NCBI GenBank assembly: GCA_023422635.1
Contig: JAFAGO010000051.1
Coordinates: 1-64,000, forward strand
From: Bacteroidota bacterium
Lineage (GTDB): Bacteria; Bacteroidota; Bacteroidia; Flavobacteriales; Weeksellaceae
DNA length: 64,000 bases
Reading direction: 5' to 3'
The notes beneath the pieces were generated by a model. The model had not been told where the DNA came from, did no database searches, and was given only the letters and a program-made list of their open reading frames with translations. Shown piece by piece: positions 24,503-32,497 of the stretch; position 1 is the first letter of the stretch; each line of letters opens with the position of its first letter. A program made the translations under genes and the position numbers.

Positions 24503-26008
24503 TTATTCGTAATCTGGCATTTCTCCATTAGAAAAAAGCGTCGTTCTTTCAGAGTCTTCTGGATCATTGTTAAAACTAATCACAACGATGTTTTTTTGAG
24601 AAATTCCATCATTGGAAGTATTGGTGAAAATAATTTGCGCATTGTTAGGTGAAAAACGAGGATCTAAATCGTTTGTACCGTTGGGCTTTTCAGATTCTTC
24701 AGAAAGATCACGAACACTTCCATTAGATAAATTGTATAGGAATATATGACTGTTTAATTGCCTGTAATTACTGTCTTGATATCCTGAAATGTCGTATGTG
24801 TACACCAAGAAATTACCATCTACTGAAAAATTTAAACCTCCAGTTGCACCATTAACGGATTGCAATATCGTTTGTAGCGTGTTGCCTAATTGATCAATAA
24901 TGATAATTTTACTTTGATATCCATTGTAGTCATTTAGTTTTAAAGCAATTTTGCTTCCATCATAACTCCAATCACATTCTGTGATTAAACTTCCGTCGGG
25001 TGTGGTATATAATAATTCTTGTCCACTTCCGTCTTTATTTATTTTATACAGTTTGTCGAAATTCGGATACAGAAAACTAGCACCGTTGGTGCTCCATGAA
25101 AAATCGAGCTCATTTGTATTAAAACCTGCGAGTGGAATTTTGGATACTTTTAAAACATCGGAACCATCTGGTTTTGCCGTATAAATATGAGTGTTACCTT
25201 CTGTTGTTCGTAGAAATGCAATCAGGTTAGCGTTGTTGTTTTTCCTTGGCCTCCAACTGTTGTGTTCGCTGTTTGTCAAACGGAAATTTTCACCACTTTC
25301 ATTGCTAGAAGTAATAAATAAATTTCCATTTTCCTTTTGCACATAATGAAACCGATTGTCGGGTACTAGACTTGTAGTAAACTTAAATACAGCACTGAAT
25401 ACTTCATCATGAATACCATCTGAAACAGCCACTTGCCAAAAGTAACTTGCGCCGTATTTCAGATTTTCAAGCGTGTAGGTGGTTTCTTCTAGGTCGCTTA
25501 TCTCCAAAACATCGTTGCTAAAATTGTTTTTCACGATGAGTTTATATCGAATCACATCCAACGAATCTGGATCGGTGGAAGACCATGATAATTGTACCGA
25601 CAATGGTTGGCCTTCTGCATTATCAATCGGACTGATAAGTTGCGGAATGCTAGGCGGCGTGTTGAGAGAGGTATCGTCATCCATCTCAAAAACAATATTA
25701 ACAATTTGTGCAGGATTTTTAAGATTTGCACTTTGATAATTTGCTAAATATCCGCTTACTTCCGCTTTAACAGAATAGTCGCCGGTGGGAACATCTGTAA
25801 TTTCGAAACTGCCATCACTTTCCGTAAAAACAGTATTTGTACTTGGCGAGGTGGTAATTTTTACATTTGCTAAAGGCGTATTTGTACCTCTTTTTACCAC
25901 TTTTCCTTTAATTGTTGCTGTCTCAATTTGATCCACCAATTCTTCTTTACACGAAAATACCGTGAGCAATAAGATGGAAAAAACGAGTATTTTGATTATT
26001 GTTTTCAT
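24503..26008 (-). CDS. curli-operon lipoprotein (regulatory-like, Fn3-like and propeller domains)
   Basis: This 501-residue outer-membrane or periplasmic lipoprotein has a signal peptide with a lipobox before Cys20 (LTVFSC). A carboxypeptidase-regulatory-like beta-sandwich spans about 30-110 (IKGKVVKRGTNTPLANVKI), then a fibronectin-III-like domain about 115-215 (SWSSTDPDSLDVIRYKL, YFWQVAVSDG). A TolB/WD40-like repeat region runs from about 220 to 501, with recurring (S/F)W/FS-x-(D/N)G and DPRFSPNNAQIIF motifs. It starts 12 bp after csgG and is the last gene of the curli operon, so a role in fibre secretion, anchoring or matrix binding is likely but unproven. E. coli has no counterpart. Confidence 0.8.
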   Translation of the reverse strand: MKTIIKILVFSILLLTVFSCKEELVDQIETATIKGKVVKRGTNTPLANVKITTSPSTNTVFTESDGSFEITDVPTGDYSVKAEVSGYLANYQSANLKNPAQIVNIVFEMDDDTSLNTPPSIPQLISPIDNAEGQPLSVQLSWSSTDPDSLDVIRYKLIVKNNFSNDVLEISDLEETTYTLENLKYGASYFWQVAVSDGIHDEVFSAVFKFTTSLVPDNRFHYVQKENGNLFITSSNESGENFRLTNSEHNSWRPRKNNNANLIAFLRTTEGNTHIYTAKPDGSDVLKVSKIPLAGFNTNELDFSWSTNGASFLYPNFDKLYKINKDGSGQELLYTTPDGSLITECDWSYDGSKIALKLNDYNGYQSKIIIIDQLGNTLQTILQSVNGATGGLNFSVDGNFLVYTYDISGYQDSNYRQLNSHIFLYNLSNGSVRDLSEESEKPNGTNDLDPRFSPNNAQIIFTNTSNDGISQKNIVVISFNNDPEDSERTTLFSNGEMPDYE

Positions 26009-26020
26009 GGTTAAAATGTT

Positions 26021-27382
26021 TTATTGTGGTTTTCCGAAATAGAAATTTAGTCCTACTCCAAAGTGGATAATATTATCGTTTTGCTTTCCACTAATTAGTC
26101 CGTCGAGTTTATCTTTAAAGCCGAAATCATATTGCGAATACACTCTAATGGAGGTGCTTTTCATCAATAAATAGTCGAGGCCACCACCCAAATTTGCTTT
26201 GTAAAATGGTTTGTAATCCGAGAATAATGCGCCGAAGCCAGCATAAGCAAAAGGAGTTAATTTAAATTGAGGAACCATTACATATTCAAGATTGAGATCG
26301 GGACCAAAGTAGTTCCTTTTTACGATTCCTTCGTTTTCAATCTGTACATTACTAAAAGAGAGATCGATGTTGAGATTTCGCATTATTGAGTATTTCAGTC
26401 CTATTTTACCTCCCATTTTGTAAGTAGCATTTTTATAGTCGCCACTTATTTTTTGCGCTTCACCATTTACGTGTAATGCTATTGATTTGCGTTCGGAATT
26501 CTCAACCTTATTGCCGAGAAGTCGGAAATTGTTTTCTGATTTCTCGTTCTTATATTCTTCCACGAGTTTTTTGTAATCTTCATTTTGTTCCTTTTGCGAC
26601 GGCCCCCAAATTTTGTCTTCAATTCCTTCTGTAATAAGTGCTTTTACTGCTTTTTCAATCGCTTCTGTAACGGCCAGTTGGACAGGTTCATTTTGGGTAA
26701 TTCCAATTTCAGATTCTAATAATCTTTCGGTATCGATATACCTGAAAAAATTTCCACTAATACTTGTAGAAAGTATATTTTTTGAGGTGTAAACAGTTTT
26801 TAGAATTTCACCATTTAAAGTTGAAACGGCCCTTAAATACACCGTAATTCTGTCTTGGCGATATTGTGTAGATGCTCCAATGCCAAAGTATCGAGCCCCA
26901 ATTCCTCCAGTCATTACATTGGTGTCATACGATATAATTCCTCCTTCAAGGAGAATTCCTGCATAGAGAAGAGGTGGCAAAGTTTGCGCGTTTTTGTTTT
27001 CGTCAGTCGAATATTCTTGTCTGGTTGAACGAATAATTTGCCGTTCATTAAGTAAGTTGGCAATGTTTTCTCGCTCAATAGGGATAAACCATCTGCTGTC
27101 TTCTAAAGCTTTAATTAAAATTGTTGTGGTGCCTTGTGGAATAGCAGTGCTCCAATTATTTCCTAATTCCGACGCTTTGTATTGTCCTGTTTGATCTCTA
27201 AATTTATACACACCAACTACGATTTTTTCTTTTGGTAGTGGTAAATCTTTTAGTTGAGCTGTTAAATTGGTTACTTCTCCTAAAGTTGAAGAATCACCTT
27301 TCGGAGGAATATTGAATAATGTGCTGCAACTTTGGAATAAAAATAAAATTCCAAAGAGGACTAATAGGCGAATAGTTTTCAT
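26021..27382 (-). CDS. csgG: curli secretion channel CsgG with C-terminal beta-barrel extension
   Basis: CsgG forms the nonameric outer-membrane pore that exports curli subunits. The start at 27382 gives 453 residues with a lipobox (LFQSC, Cys19). The CsgG domain spans about 45-255, with VVGVYKFRDQTGQYK, GTTTILIKALEDSRWF and LLEGGIISYDTN as family hallmarks. E. coli CsgG ends near residue 277. Here a charged linker (about 260-320) leads to an extra domain of about 130 residues (about 324-453). It has alternating amphipathic strands (GKIGLKYSIMRNLNIDLSFS, FAYAGFGALF, GVGLNFYFGK), read as a small eight-stranded outer-membrane barrel. A longer upstream frame to 27541 overlaps csgF and lacks a signal peptide, so it was not used. 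Confidence 0.92.
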   Translation of the reverse strand: MKTIRLLVLFGILFLFQSCSTLFNIPPKGDSSTLGEVTNLTAQLKDLPLPKEKIVVGVYKFRDQTGQYKASELGNNWSTAIPQGTTTILIKALEDSRWFIPIERENIANLLNERQIIRSTRQEYSTDENKNAQTLPPLLYAGILLEGGIISYDTNVMTGGIGARYFGIGASTQYRQDRITVYLRAVSTLNGEILKTVYTSKNILSTSISGNFFRYIDTERLLESEIGITQNEPVQLAVTEAIEKAVKALITEGIEDKIWGPSQKEQNEDYKKLVEEYKNEKSENNFRLLGNKVENSERKSIALHVNGEAQKISGDYKNATYKMGGKIGLKYSIMRNLNIDLSFSNVQIENEGIVKRNYFGPDLNLEYVMVPQFKLTPFAYAGFGALFSDYKPFYKANLGGGLDYLLMKSTSIRVYSQYDFGFKDKLDGLISGKQNDNIIHFGVGLNFYFGKPQ

Positions 27383-27401
27383 GGTGATTGGATTTATTGA
27401 A

Positions 27402-27815
27402 TCATCGTGGAATAATAATTTGAGATTGCTCACCGGTTGCTGTATCAAGTACATTGATGATGAGGCCTTGTGATGCTTCCGTAATATCGAGATACATGGA
27501 TCCAAACATATATTTTCCAGGCGTAATTGTGCCCTCTCCAAACGAATCTGAAATTAATTGATTGGTGAGTTGACTAAGGATTTGTCGATTTAAAGATTGT
27601 GTAAAACTATCCAATGAATTGTAATCGCCTAATAAACTGCTGTAATCCTTTTCTGCATTGTCGAATTGGTTTTGAGCGTTTGCTGAGCTTAAAAGCATTT
27701 GATAGTTAAAAGTGTCTCCTCCAAATGCTGGATTTATCGGCTTATAAACCAATTGCTGCGCAGGAAACATTAAGAAGTTTCCAAATAGAAAAAAAGAGAG
27801 AAGAAAAGTTTTCAT
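27402..27815 (-). CDS. csgF: curli assembly protein CsgF
   Basis: CsgF caps the CsgG pore on the outside and couples secretion to nucleation. This 137-residue protein has a signal peptide (to about PAQQ21) followed by the CsgF hallmark LVYKPINPAFGGDTFNYQML, the segment that inserts in the CsgG channel in E. coli. The C-terminal part (GTITPGKYMFGSMYLDI, LIINVLDTATGE) matches the family. It lies 18 bp after csgE and 19 bp before csgG. Confidence 0.93.
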   Translation of the reverse strand: MKTFLLSFFLFGNFLMFPAQQLVYKPINPAFGGDTFNYQMLLSSANAQNQFDNAEKDYSSLLGDYNSLDSFTQSLNRQILSQLTNQLISDSFGEGTITPGKYMFGSMYLDITEASQGLIINVLDTATGEQSQIIIPR

Positions 27816-27833
27816 GGTTTTGGGTTTTAGTTT

Positions 27834-28565
27834 CTAGTATCTGAACTCATTTTTAAGGAGTGTTTTCTTTTGATTATAATCAGCAAGAAATTTTAAAGAA
27901 TATTTCGCTTGCTCGACCAAGTAATCTTCATTGGGGTTTGAAACAAATGAATAAATGGTTTTATCTTCAATAATGATGTTGATTTGGCTTCCTCTTCCTG
28001 TTGTTGGAAGTTCATTTATTGTGATCGCAGTACTAAACTTCTCTGGAATTTGAGAATAATTGAGGTAAAATGCATCATAAAAATCTTTACCTACCTTCGT
28101 TTTTGTTTCATCAATCGTTAGTCCTTTTAATTCGAAGAGATTATTTTCTCTCGCTTGTAAATTCTTCTTGGTAAAATCTGAAGCATTAATAATTAAACTA
28201 TCTTTTGAAATTAGGGATTGCGTTTCTTCATTTCTAATGTAAAGGAACACTTTTAAGGCATCTTTATTTTGAATGTTTACAGCGATCTCACTAAGTTTTT
28301 TGGTCTCCTCTGGTTGCAAAGTAAACTTCCCGGATTGTTTATTGTTGGAGAGATTACCACTTGCGCTTTTTTTAATAGAGATGAAAAGATAATTAAGCTC
28401 TTGATGGTTTTCGCTATTATTTGTGGCTGTAGCTTTTAACTTTAGCAAGCCTTCCATCGTTTCGCTTTCAATTTTTGAAGTAACGATTGTCTGTTGATTT
28501 TGAGCGTAGAAATAAAGGATTGAAAAGATAAAGCATAGCGTTAAGCTTTTTCTCAATGGTTTCAT
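27834..28565 (-). CDS. csgE: CsgE with N-terminal CsgH-like domain
   Basis: CsgE is the periplasmic adaptor that closes CsgG and delivers CsgA. This protein is 243 residues, about twice E. coli CsgE (129). After a signal peptide (about 1-21) comes an extra domain at about 25-128, then the CsgE domain at about 142-243. The latter shows LFELKGLTIDETKTKVGKDF, ITINELPTTGRGSQI, then FVSNPNEDYLVEQAKY. The extra domain reads as an Ig-like beta-sandwich: LKLKATATNN, LNYLFISIKKSASGNLS, NKQSGKFTLQPEETKKLSEI. Its pattern resembles the curli chaperone CsgH/CsgC (xxQSGxFTLxPGE). It may hold CsgA unfolded in the periplasm; this is inference. Confidence 0.88.
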   Translation of the reverse strand: MKPLRKSLTLCFIFSILYFYAQNQQTIVTSKIESETMEGLLKLKATATNNSENHQELNYLFISIKKSASGNLSNNKQSGKFTLQPEETKKLSEIAVNIQNKDALKVFLYIRNEETQSLISKDSLIINASDFTKKNLQARENNLFELKGLTIDETKTKVGKDFYDAFYLNYSQIPEKFSTAITINELPTTGRGSQINIIIEDKTIYSFVSNPNEDYLVEQAKYSLKFLADYNQKKTLLKNEFRY

Positions 28566-28575
28566 GGATCATGTT

Positions 28576-28989
28576 TTAAAAATTTCTTATGAACATTGTC
28601 ATATTATCACCTTTTACATGAATTTGCATTTTATCAGAAATACTATTTGAACCAACCACATCAACAATGTTATTATTGCCTTGCGTGTTGATAATGGTGT
28701 TTACAGGAGTGGTTTCGAAAGAATTGTTAAAATTAAGGTAGTTGAAGTCACCCAACTGTTGGATGAATGCATTCGTGTTTTTGTTTAGGTTAACTTCTGC
28801 ATAATTTCGAGTACCATTTTGTATTGCAATCGTTTCAGAACTGATCTTGTTGGTATTACTTGCTGATAATTGAGTGATAATGTTCAGTGCGTTGCTACTA
28901 TTAATTGCATCAAAATTTAATTGTTGAGCATGGAAAATGCTTCCAGCGCATGTTAAAGATGTGATTAATATTGCAGTTAAAGTTCTCAT
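28576..28989 (-). CDS. csgB: minor curlin / nucleator candidate (CsgB-like)
   Basis: This 137-residue exported protein has a signal peptide (MRTLTAILITSLTCAGSIFHAQ). The mature part holds degenerate curlin motifs: IQNGTRNYAEVN, QQLGDFNYLNF and TQGNNNIVDVVGSN, ending KGDNMTMFIRNF. Repeats are irregular compared with the csgA product, as expected for a CsgB-type nucleator. It is first in the csgB-csgE-csgF-csgG-lipoprotein run, 10 bp before csgE. The upstream region carries a copy of the shared dyad. The csgB name rests on context and weak repeats; a different accessory curlin is possible. Confidence 0.7.
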   Translation of the reverse strand: MRTLTAILITSLTCAGSIFHAQQLNFDAINSSNALNIITQLSASNTNKISSETIAIQNGTRNYAEVNLNKNTNAFIQQLGDFNYLNFNNSFETTPVNTIINTQGNNNIVDVVGSNSISDKMQIHVKGDNMTMFIRNF

Positions 28990-29002
28990 GGTTAGTTGAA
29001 GC

Positions 29003-29010
29003 TAAAGGTA
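29003..29010 (-). promoter_or_regulatory. weak -7 candidate for csgB
   Basis: On the minus strand TACCTTTA (29010 down to 29003) resembles TAnnTTTG, 13 nt before the csgB start. The last base differs from consensus. Confidence 0.3.
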
Positions 29011-29103
29011 ATTAGATTTAGGTATAGATTATTCACCACATTTGGTTATCTTTAAAAATAACGGTTTACAGTTACTAAGAATCTTGTAATAACGACAGCT
29101 TTA

Positions 29104-29117
29104 GGGTGTTTTCACCT
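29104..29117. promoter_or_regulatory. curli-locus dyad, copy 2 (upstream of csgB)
   Basis: GGGTGTTTTCACCT has the same 14-bp geometry as the copies near the regulator and csgA. It lies 115 bp before the csgB start and is preceded by CTTTA, as is the csgA copy (CTTTAGGGTG in both). Confidence 0.5.
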
Positions 29118-29142
29118 TTTTGATGATGTGTATAACTAAAAA

Positions 29143-29166
29143 TAGGAGAAACCGAAGCTTCTCCTA
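29143..29166 (-). terminator. csgA terminator
   Basis: TAGGAGAA and TTCTCCTA form an 8-bp stem with an 8-nt loop just after csgA, followed on the minus strand by five T residues. It separates the abundant csgA message from the csgB-G operon. Confidence 0.75.
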
Positions 29167-29190
29167 CTATAAAAATTGATTGATGTTTTT

Positions 29191-30075
29191 TTAGTTAGTC
29201 TGAGTAACTACTAAAGTGTTGCTATTTCCAATTTGCGTTCCTAAGTGGAAATGGTCACTACCAGTTTGATTAACATATGTAAAGTTTGAGTTTCCAAGTT
29301 GCAAATCAATCGCTATATTGTCATCTCCATGTTGGTACTGTGTAAGTGCGTTTCCGTCACCCAACTGTAAACCATAATTAGAGTTTCCGTTACCAACTTG
29401 CCAAGAATCTGCGAAATTACCATCCCCAATTTGTAAGTGAGTTGCGTCATTATCGTTTCCATCCTGTGTTTGCCAGATGAAGTTACCTGAACCAACTTGG
29501 TAAGCGCCAGCTTCATTTCTATTACCATATTGTTCTTGAATAGCAACGTTACTAATGCCTAATTGCAAAGAAGTTGCGTCGTTTCTATTCCCAACCTGTA
29601 CCTGATAAGAAACATTGCTTGCTCCCAATTGGTAGGTACTCGCGGCATTACGATTTCCGTATTGGTATTGTTCTGCCACATTTGAATCTCCCAACTGATA
29701 GGCATCTACAGAGTTGCGATTTCCATCTTGTAATTGCGTAACGGTATTAAATAAACCAATTTGTTCCGTTGATGCTGCATTTCTGTTTCCGTACTGCTCA
29801 ACAGTATTAATGTTAAGGATTCCAGTTTGGTCTACATCAATAGTGTTTCGGTTACCTTCACTTAATGCAAAATTGATGTTTGCTGCACCAACTTGGTCAA
29901 TCGTTGCAAAGTTGCGGTTTCCATCTTGAGTTAATACATTAGTGTTTAAAAAACCTGTTTGGTTAATGTAGGCTTCATTTAAATTTCCTAACTGTGTGGA
30001 AATGTCGATATTTGCCTGTGAATAAGCAAATCCGAAAGTCATAAGTGCTGCAGCACTTGTAAAAAATTTTTTCAT
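29191..30075 (-). CDS. csgA: major curlin subunit CsgA
   Basis: CsgA is the secreted amyloid subunit of curli fibres. This 294-residue protein has a signal peptide and short N-terminal segment (1-27). Then follow exactly 24 consecutive 11-residue units (28-291) without a single-residue insertion, ending QTN. Most units begin Q-x-G-x-x-N. Odd units from the third to the fifteenth carry GNRN (for example QYGNRNAASTE); even units carry forms such as QLGASNVSYQV. Two units make one 22-residue strand-turn-strand, so about 12 stacked rungs versus five in E. coli CsgA. It has its own promoter and terminator upstream of csgB. Confidence 0.95.
   Translation of the reverse strand: MKKFFTSAAALMTFGFAYSQANIDISTQLGNLNEAYINQTGFLNTNVLTQDGNRNFATIDQVGAANINFALSEGNRNTIDVDQTGILNINTVEQYGNRNAASTEQIGLFNTVTQLQDGNRNSVDAYQLGDSNVAEQYQYGNRNAASTYQLGASNVSYQVQVGNRNDATSLQLGISNVAIQEQYGNRNEAGAYQVGSGNFIWQTQDGNDNDATHLQIGDGNFADSWQVGNGNSNYGLQLGDGNALTQYQHGDDNIAIDLQLGNSNFTYVNQTGSDHFHLGTQIGNSNTLVVTQTN
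29203..29994 (-). repeat. 24 tandem 33-bp coding units (curlin repeats)
   Basis: The DNA encoding residues 28-291 of CsgA is an uninterrupted array of 33-bp units. Phase is kept exactly, but the third codon positions and some residues have diverged, so the array is old rather than freshly expanded. Units 7 and 11 share QYGNRNAAST. Confidence 0.9.
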
Positions 30076-30104
30076 GATTAAAAAGTTTTAAAAGGTTAGT
30101 GGTA

Positions 30105-30112
30105 CAAATGTA
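30105..30112 (-). promoter_or_regulatory. -7 element for csgA
   Basis: TACATTTG on the minus strand (30112 down to 30105) is a perfect TAnnTTTG, 30 nt before the csgA start codon. GGTTAACC, a palindrome, lies just upstream at 30116-30123. Confidence 0.6.
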
Positions 30113-30183
30113 GATGGTTAACCTTCTTTGTAAATCACCAAAACTTATGAATTTGAAAAAATCACTATATACAGTTATCTTTA

Positions 30184-30197
30184 GGGTGAATTAACCC
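30184..30197. promoter_or_regulatory. curli-locus dyad, copy 3 (upstream of csgA)
   Basis: GGGTGAATTAACCC, 72 bp upstream of the csgA -7 element and 109 bp before the start codon, matches the copies upstream of csgB and the regulator gene. The rest of 30113-30298 holds no gene. Confidence 0.5.
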
Positions 30198-30298
30198 AAA
30201 AACAATGTTTATGTAATTTAAATTACTGTTTTGCAATGCGTTGTGTTTTGTTTGTTTCTGCATTGTTTTCCTTTAGATTTTCTTAAAACACTATTAAA

Positions 30299-31849
30299 TT
30301 AGGGTAGTGGTGCTGTTTGATCAATATCCTCAAGTACCCATTTTAGCTGAAGATCTTTTTTGCTTAGAATATCACGGAGGGTAGGTACAATCGTAATATC
30401 CGGAGTTACCCCTTTTTTTGTATGAGTAAAAATAATATTGGGTTGAATCTTCATAAGACCAATAGGAAGGATAATTTTAGAATTGGGGAGTTTTTTGGTA
30501 GCATATCTGCCTGCAACGGTTCCGTCATTCGCTCCGCCTGTTTCTTCGCCAACCAATATTGCTCGATGATCATTTTTTAATTTAGATGCCAATATGGAGG
30601 AGGCAGAAAAACTGCTTCCGTTAATTAAAACATATATTTTACCCTTGAAAGCATTCTTTTTCGGTTGGTGCGAGGTAAATAGATTATTATTACGAAGGTA
30701 AATTTTACCATCCTTATTTTTGGTTGAAATTGCCGTTCCTATAAAGTAAATTGGGTATGCTATTACAGCAAAAGGTTGAAGAATTGGCGAAAACTCACTG
30801 AAATAATTGGCATGAAACATCGATTTTCTGCTGGTAACTTCAATGTCATTAATAAACGTAAACTTGCTCGATGAAAGGTAAGAATACAAATTCTGAATTT
30901 CGGAAAGCGAACCTCCTAAATTATCCCGAACATCAATTATTAAATATTGCGAATTCTTGTTTTTTAATTCGTTGAAGCTTTTTTTGTAAAACTTTCTCGA
31001 GTACGTGCCAGAAAAGCTTTTAATCTTCATGTACGCAATCGAACTATCTTCGCCCAAATATTGTAGATCTCGGTTAAAACTTCGAATTATTGGATTGTAA
31101 TCTTTAGTTTTTTTGTTTTCGTCTTTTTTATACGTTGCAACTTGTTTTTTTATTTCCTTTTTCTCCTTTTTTGTTTGTTTTTCACGGTGAATATAAAATG
31201 TTTTGGTTTCATTTAAATAACGCGTTTCAATTTTTACACTGTCTAAAATTCCGTTTTCGAGTGTGAAGAAAATCGGCCATCTTCTTGCTAAAGAATATTT
31301 TTGAAACGTGGTGTTGTAACCATCGCTGTTTACGAATTTTCGGTATTGTTCAAGATAATCTTTGCTACTTTTATCTTTAATTTTTAGAATTTCGGTTCCT
31401 ACTTTTATGCCTTCAAAGTGATCTACATTGTCTTTTACAAAAATTCGATCGCCATCAATTACATAGTTCATCCTTCCGAGAAGACCTTTCTGATTTTCTA
31501 ATTTTTTCAGTTCTTTTCGGCTTAGCATTTTTTCTGGAGGTACCAATCGTAAGTGTCCTTCTCGAATTTGTGCAATTACTGGAGCAATTTTTTGATATAA
31601 TTCTGCAGGAACGATAGGTTCACTTATACTATTTTTTAAGCTGTCGAATTTCCCCGTAAGTTCAGACTCATCAATATACCAATACAAAGCTGGATGAAGC
31701 TGTTGAAGTTTTTGGTAAGCATAATCAATGTCTTTTTTCGCTGCGGCAGGAGAGATGGGTTTTTCTAATCTTTTGTTATAACGTTTTACAGAAACACAGC
31801 TCACAGTGAGCGATAGCAGAAAAACGAAGGGTAAAATATTCTTTAACAA
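30299..31849 (-). CDS. S41-family (tail-specific) serine peptidase, lipoprotein
   Basis: This 516-residue exported protein has a lipobox before Cys18 (LTVSC). After an N-terminal helical cap (about 30-115) and a PDZ-like segment comes the S41 catalytic fold, with LIIDVRDNLGGSLSEI, INGSSFSASSILASKLK (probable nucleophile Ser and Lys) and ILVGEETGGANDGTVAG. It acts in the periplasm or at the outer membrane on unknown substrates. It ends upstream of the csgA promoter region on the same strand. A role in curli is not indicated. Confidence 0.88.
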   Translation of the reverse strand: MLKNILPFVFLLSLTVSCVSVKRYNKRLEKPISPAAAKKDIDYAYQKLQQLHPALYWYIDESELTGKFDSLKNSISEPIVPAELYQKIAPVIAQIREGHLRLVPPEKMLSRKELKKLENQKGLLGRMNYVIDGDRIFVKDNVDHFEGIKVGTEILKIKDKSSKDYLEQYRKFVNSDGYNTTFQKYSLARRWPIFFTLENGILDSVKIETRYLNETKTFYIHREKQTKKEKKEIKKQVATYKKDENKKTKDYNPIIRSFNRDLQYLGEDSSIAYMKIKSFSGTYSRKFYKKSFNELKNKNSQYLIIDVRDNLGGSLSEIQNLYSYLSSSKFTFINDIEVTSRKSMFHANYFSEFSPILQPFAVIAYPIYFIGTAISTKNKDGKIYLRNNNLFTSHQPKKNAFKGKIYVLINGSSFSASSILASKLKNDHRAILVGEETGGANDGTVAGRYATKKLPNSKIILPIGLMKIQPNIIFTHTKKGVTPDITIVPTLRDILSKKDLQLKWVLEDIDQTAPLP

Positions 31850-31950
31850 AGTTTGTTTTTTAAAACATTAAAAATAAATAATTTTGAATGTATACCGAAA
31901 AAGTGTAACAAATTATTTAAATCGCTACTTACCTAATATTAAAATAAAGA

Positions 31951-32445
31951 ATGATTTCGAAGGAGCAGGAATTTTTGGAACGTATGGAAAAGCACCAAGG
32001 TGTTGTTTTCAAAATATCCCGCATGTATATGGATGACTTGGATGATCAAAAAGATCTTTTTCAAGAAATTACCTATCAAGTTTGGAAATCGTATTCTTCC
32101 TTTGAGGGAAAAAGCGAGTTTTCTACCTGGTTATACAGAATTGCGTTAAACACGGCAATCGTTTTTCTGAAATCCGAAAAAAAACGCAGCATTATTCAAA
32201 ATGAAGAAGTGCACCATTTTAAAATTAAAGAAGAAGAATATAATTTTCAAGAGGAATATCATTTGAAAAAAATGTATGAAGCGATTCAACAATTAAGCCC
32301 AATCGATAAAGCGTTAATCTTTTATTTTCTGGAAGATATTTCAGGAAAAGAAATGGCAGACAATCTTGGGATAACAGAAGTGAATGCACGAGTTAAACTA
32401 AACCGCGCCAAAGAAAAGTTAAAGAAGTTAGTTGCTCAAGTCTAA
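31951..32445 (+). CDS. ECF-type RNA polymerase sigma factor
   Basis: This 164-residue sigma-70-family factor has region 2 at about 15-80 (DLFQEITYQVWKSYSSFEG, STWLYRIALNTAI) and region 4 at about 110-160 (LSPIDKALIFYFLEDISGKE, NARVKLNRAKEKL). Group 4 factors respond to envelope or stress signals. The next gene, 52 bp downstream, encodes a small membrane protein that may be its anti-sigma partner. Confidence 0.92.
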   Translation: MISKEQEFLERMEKHQGVVFKISRMYMDDLDDQKDLFQEITYQVWKSYSSFEGKSEFSTWLYRIALNTAIVFLKSEKKRSIIQNEEVHHFKIKEEEYNFQEEYHLKKMYEAIQQLSPIDKALIFYFLEDISGKEMADNLGITEVNARVKLNRAKEKLKKLVAQV

Positions 32446-32497
32446 CAAAAATGATTATGAATTTACTTAATTGATGCGCTTTTTTAAAATTTAAATT

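Noticed and set aside
26021..27541. Longer CsgG reading frame starting at 27541
   Set aside because: The extra 53 residues overlap csgF and would bury the signal peptide. The start at 27382 gives a proper lipoprotein signal.
29203..29994. Regular 33-bp periodicity that could suggest a CRISPR array or satellite
   Set aside because: The units are coding and in frame, with curlin motifs and no identical repeats or unique spacers. No CRISPR array was seen in the window.
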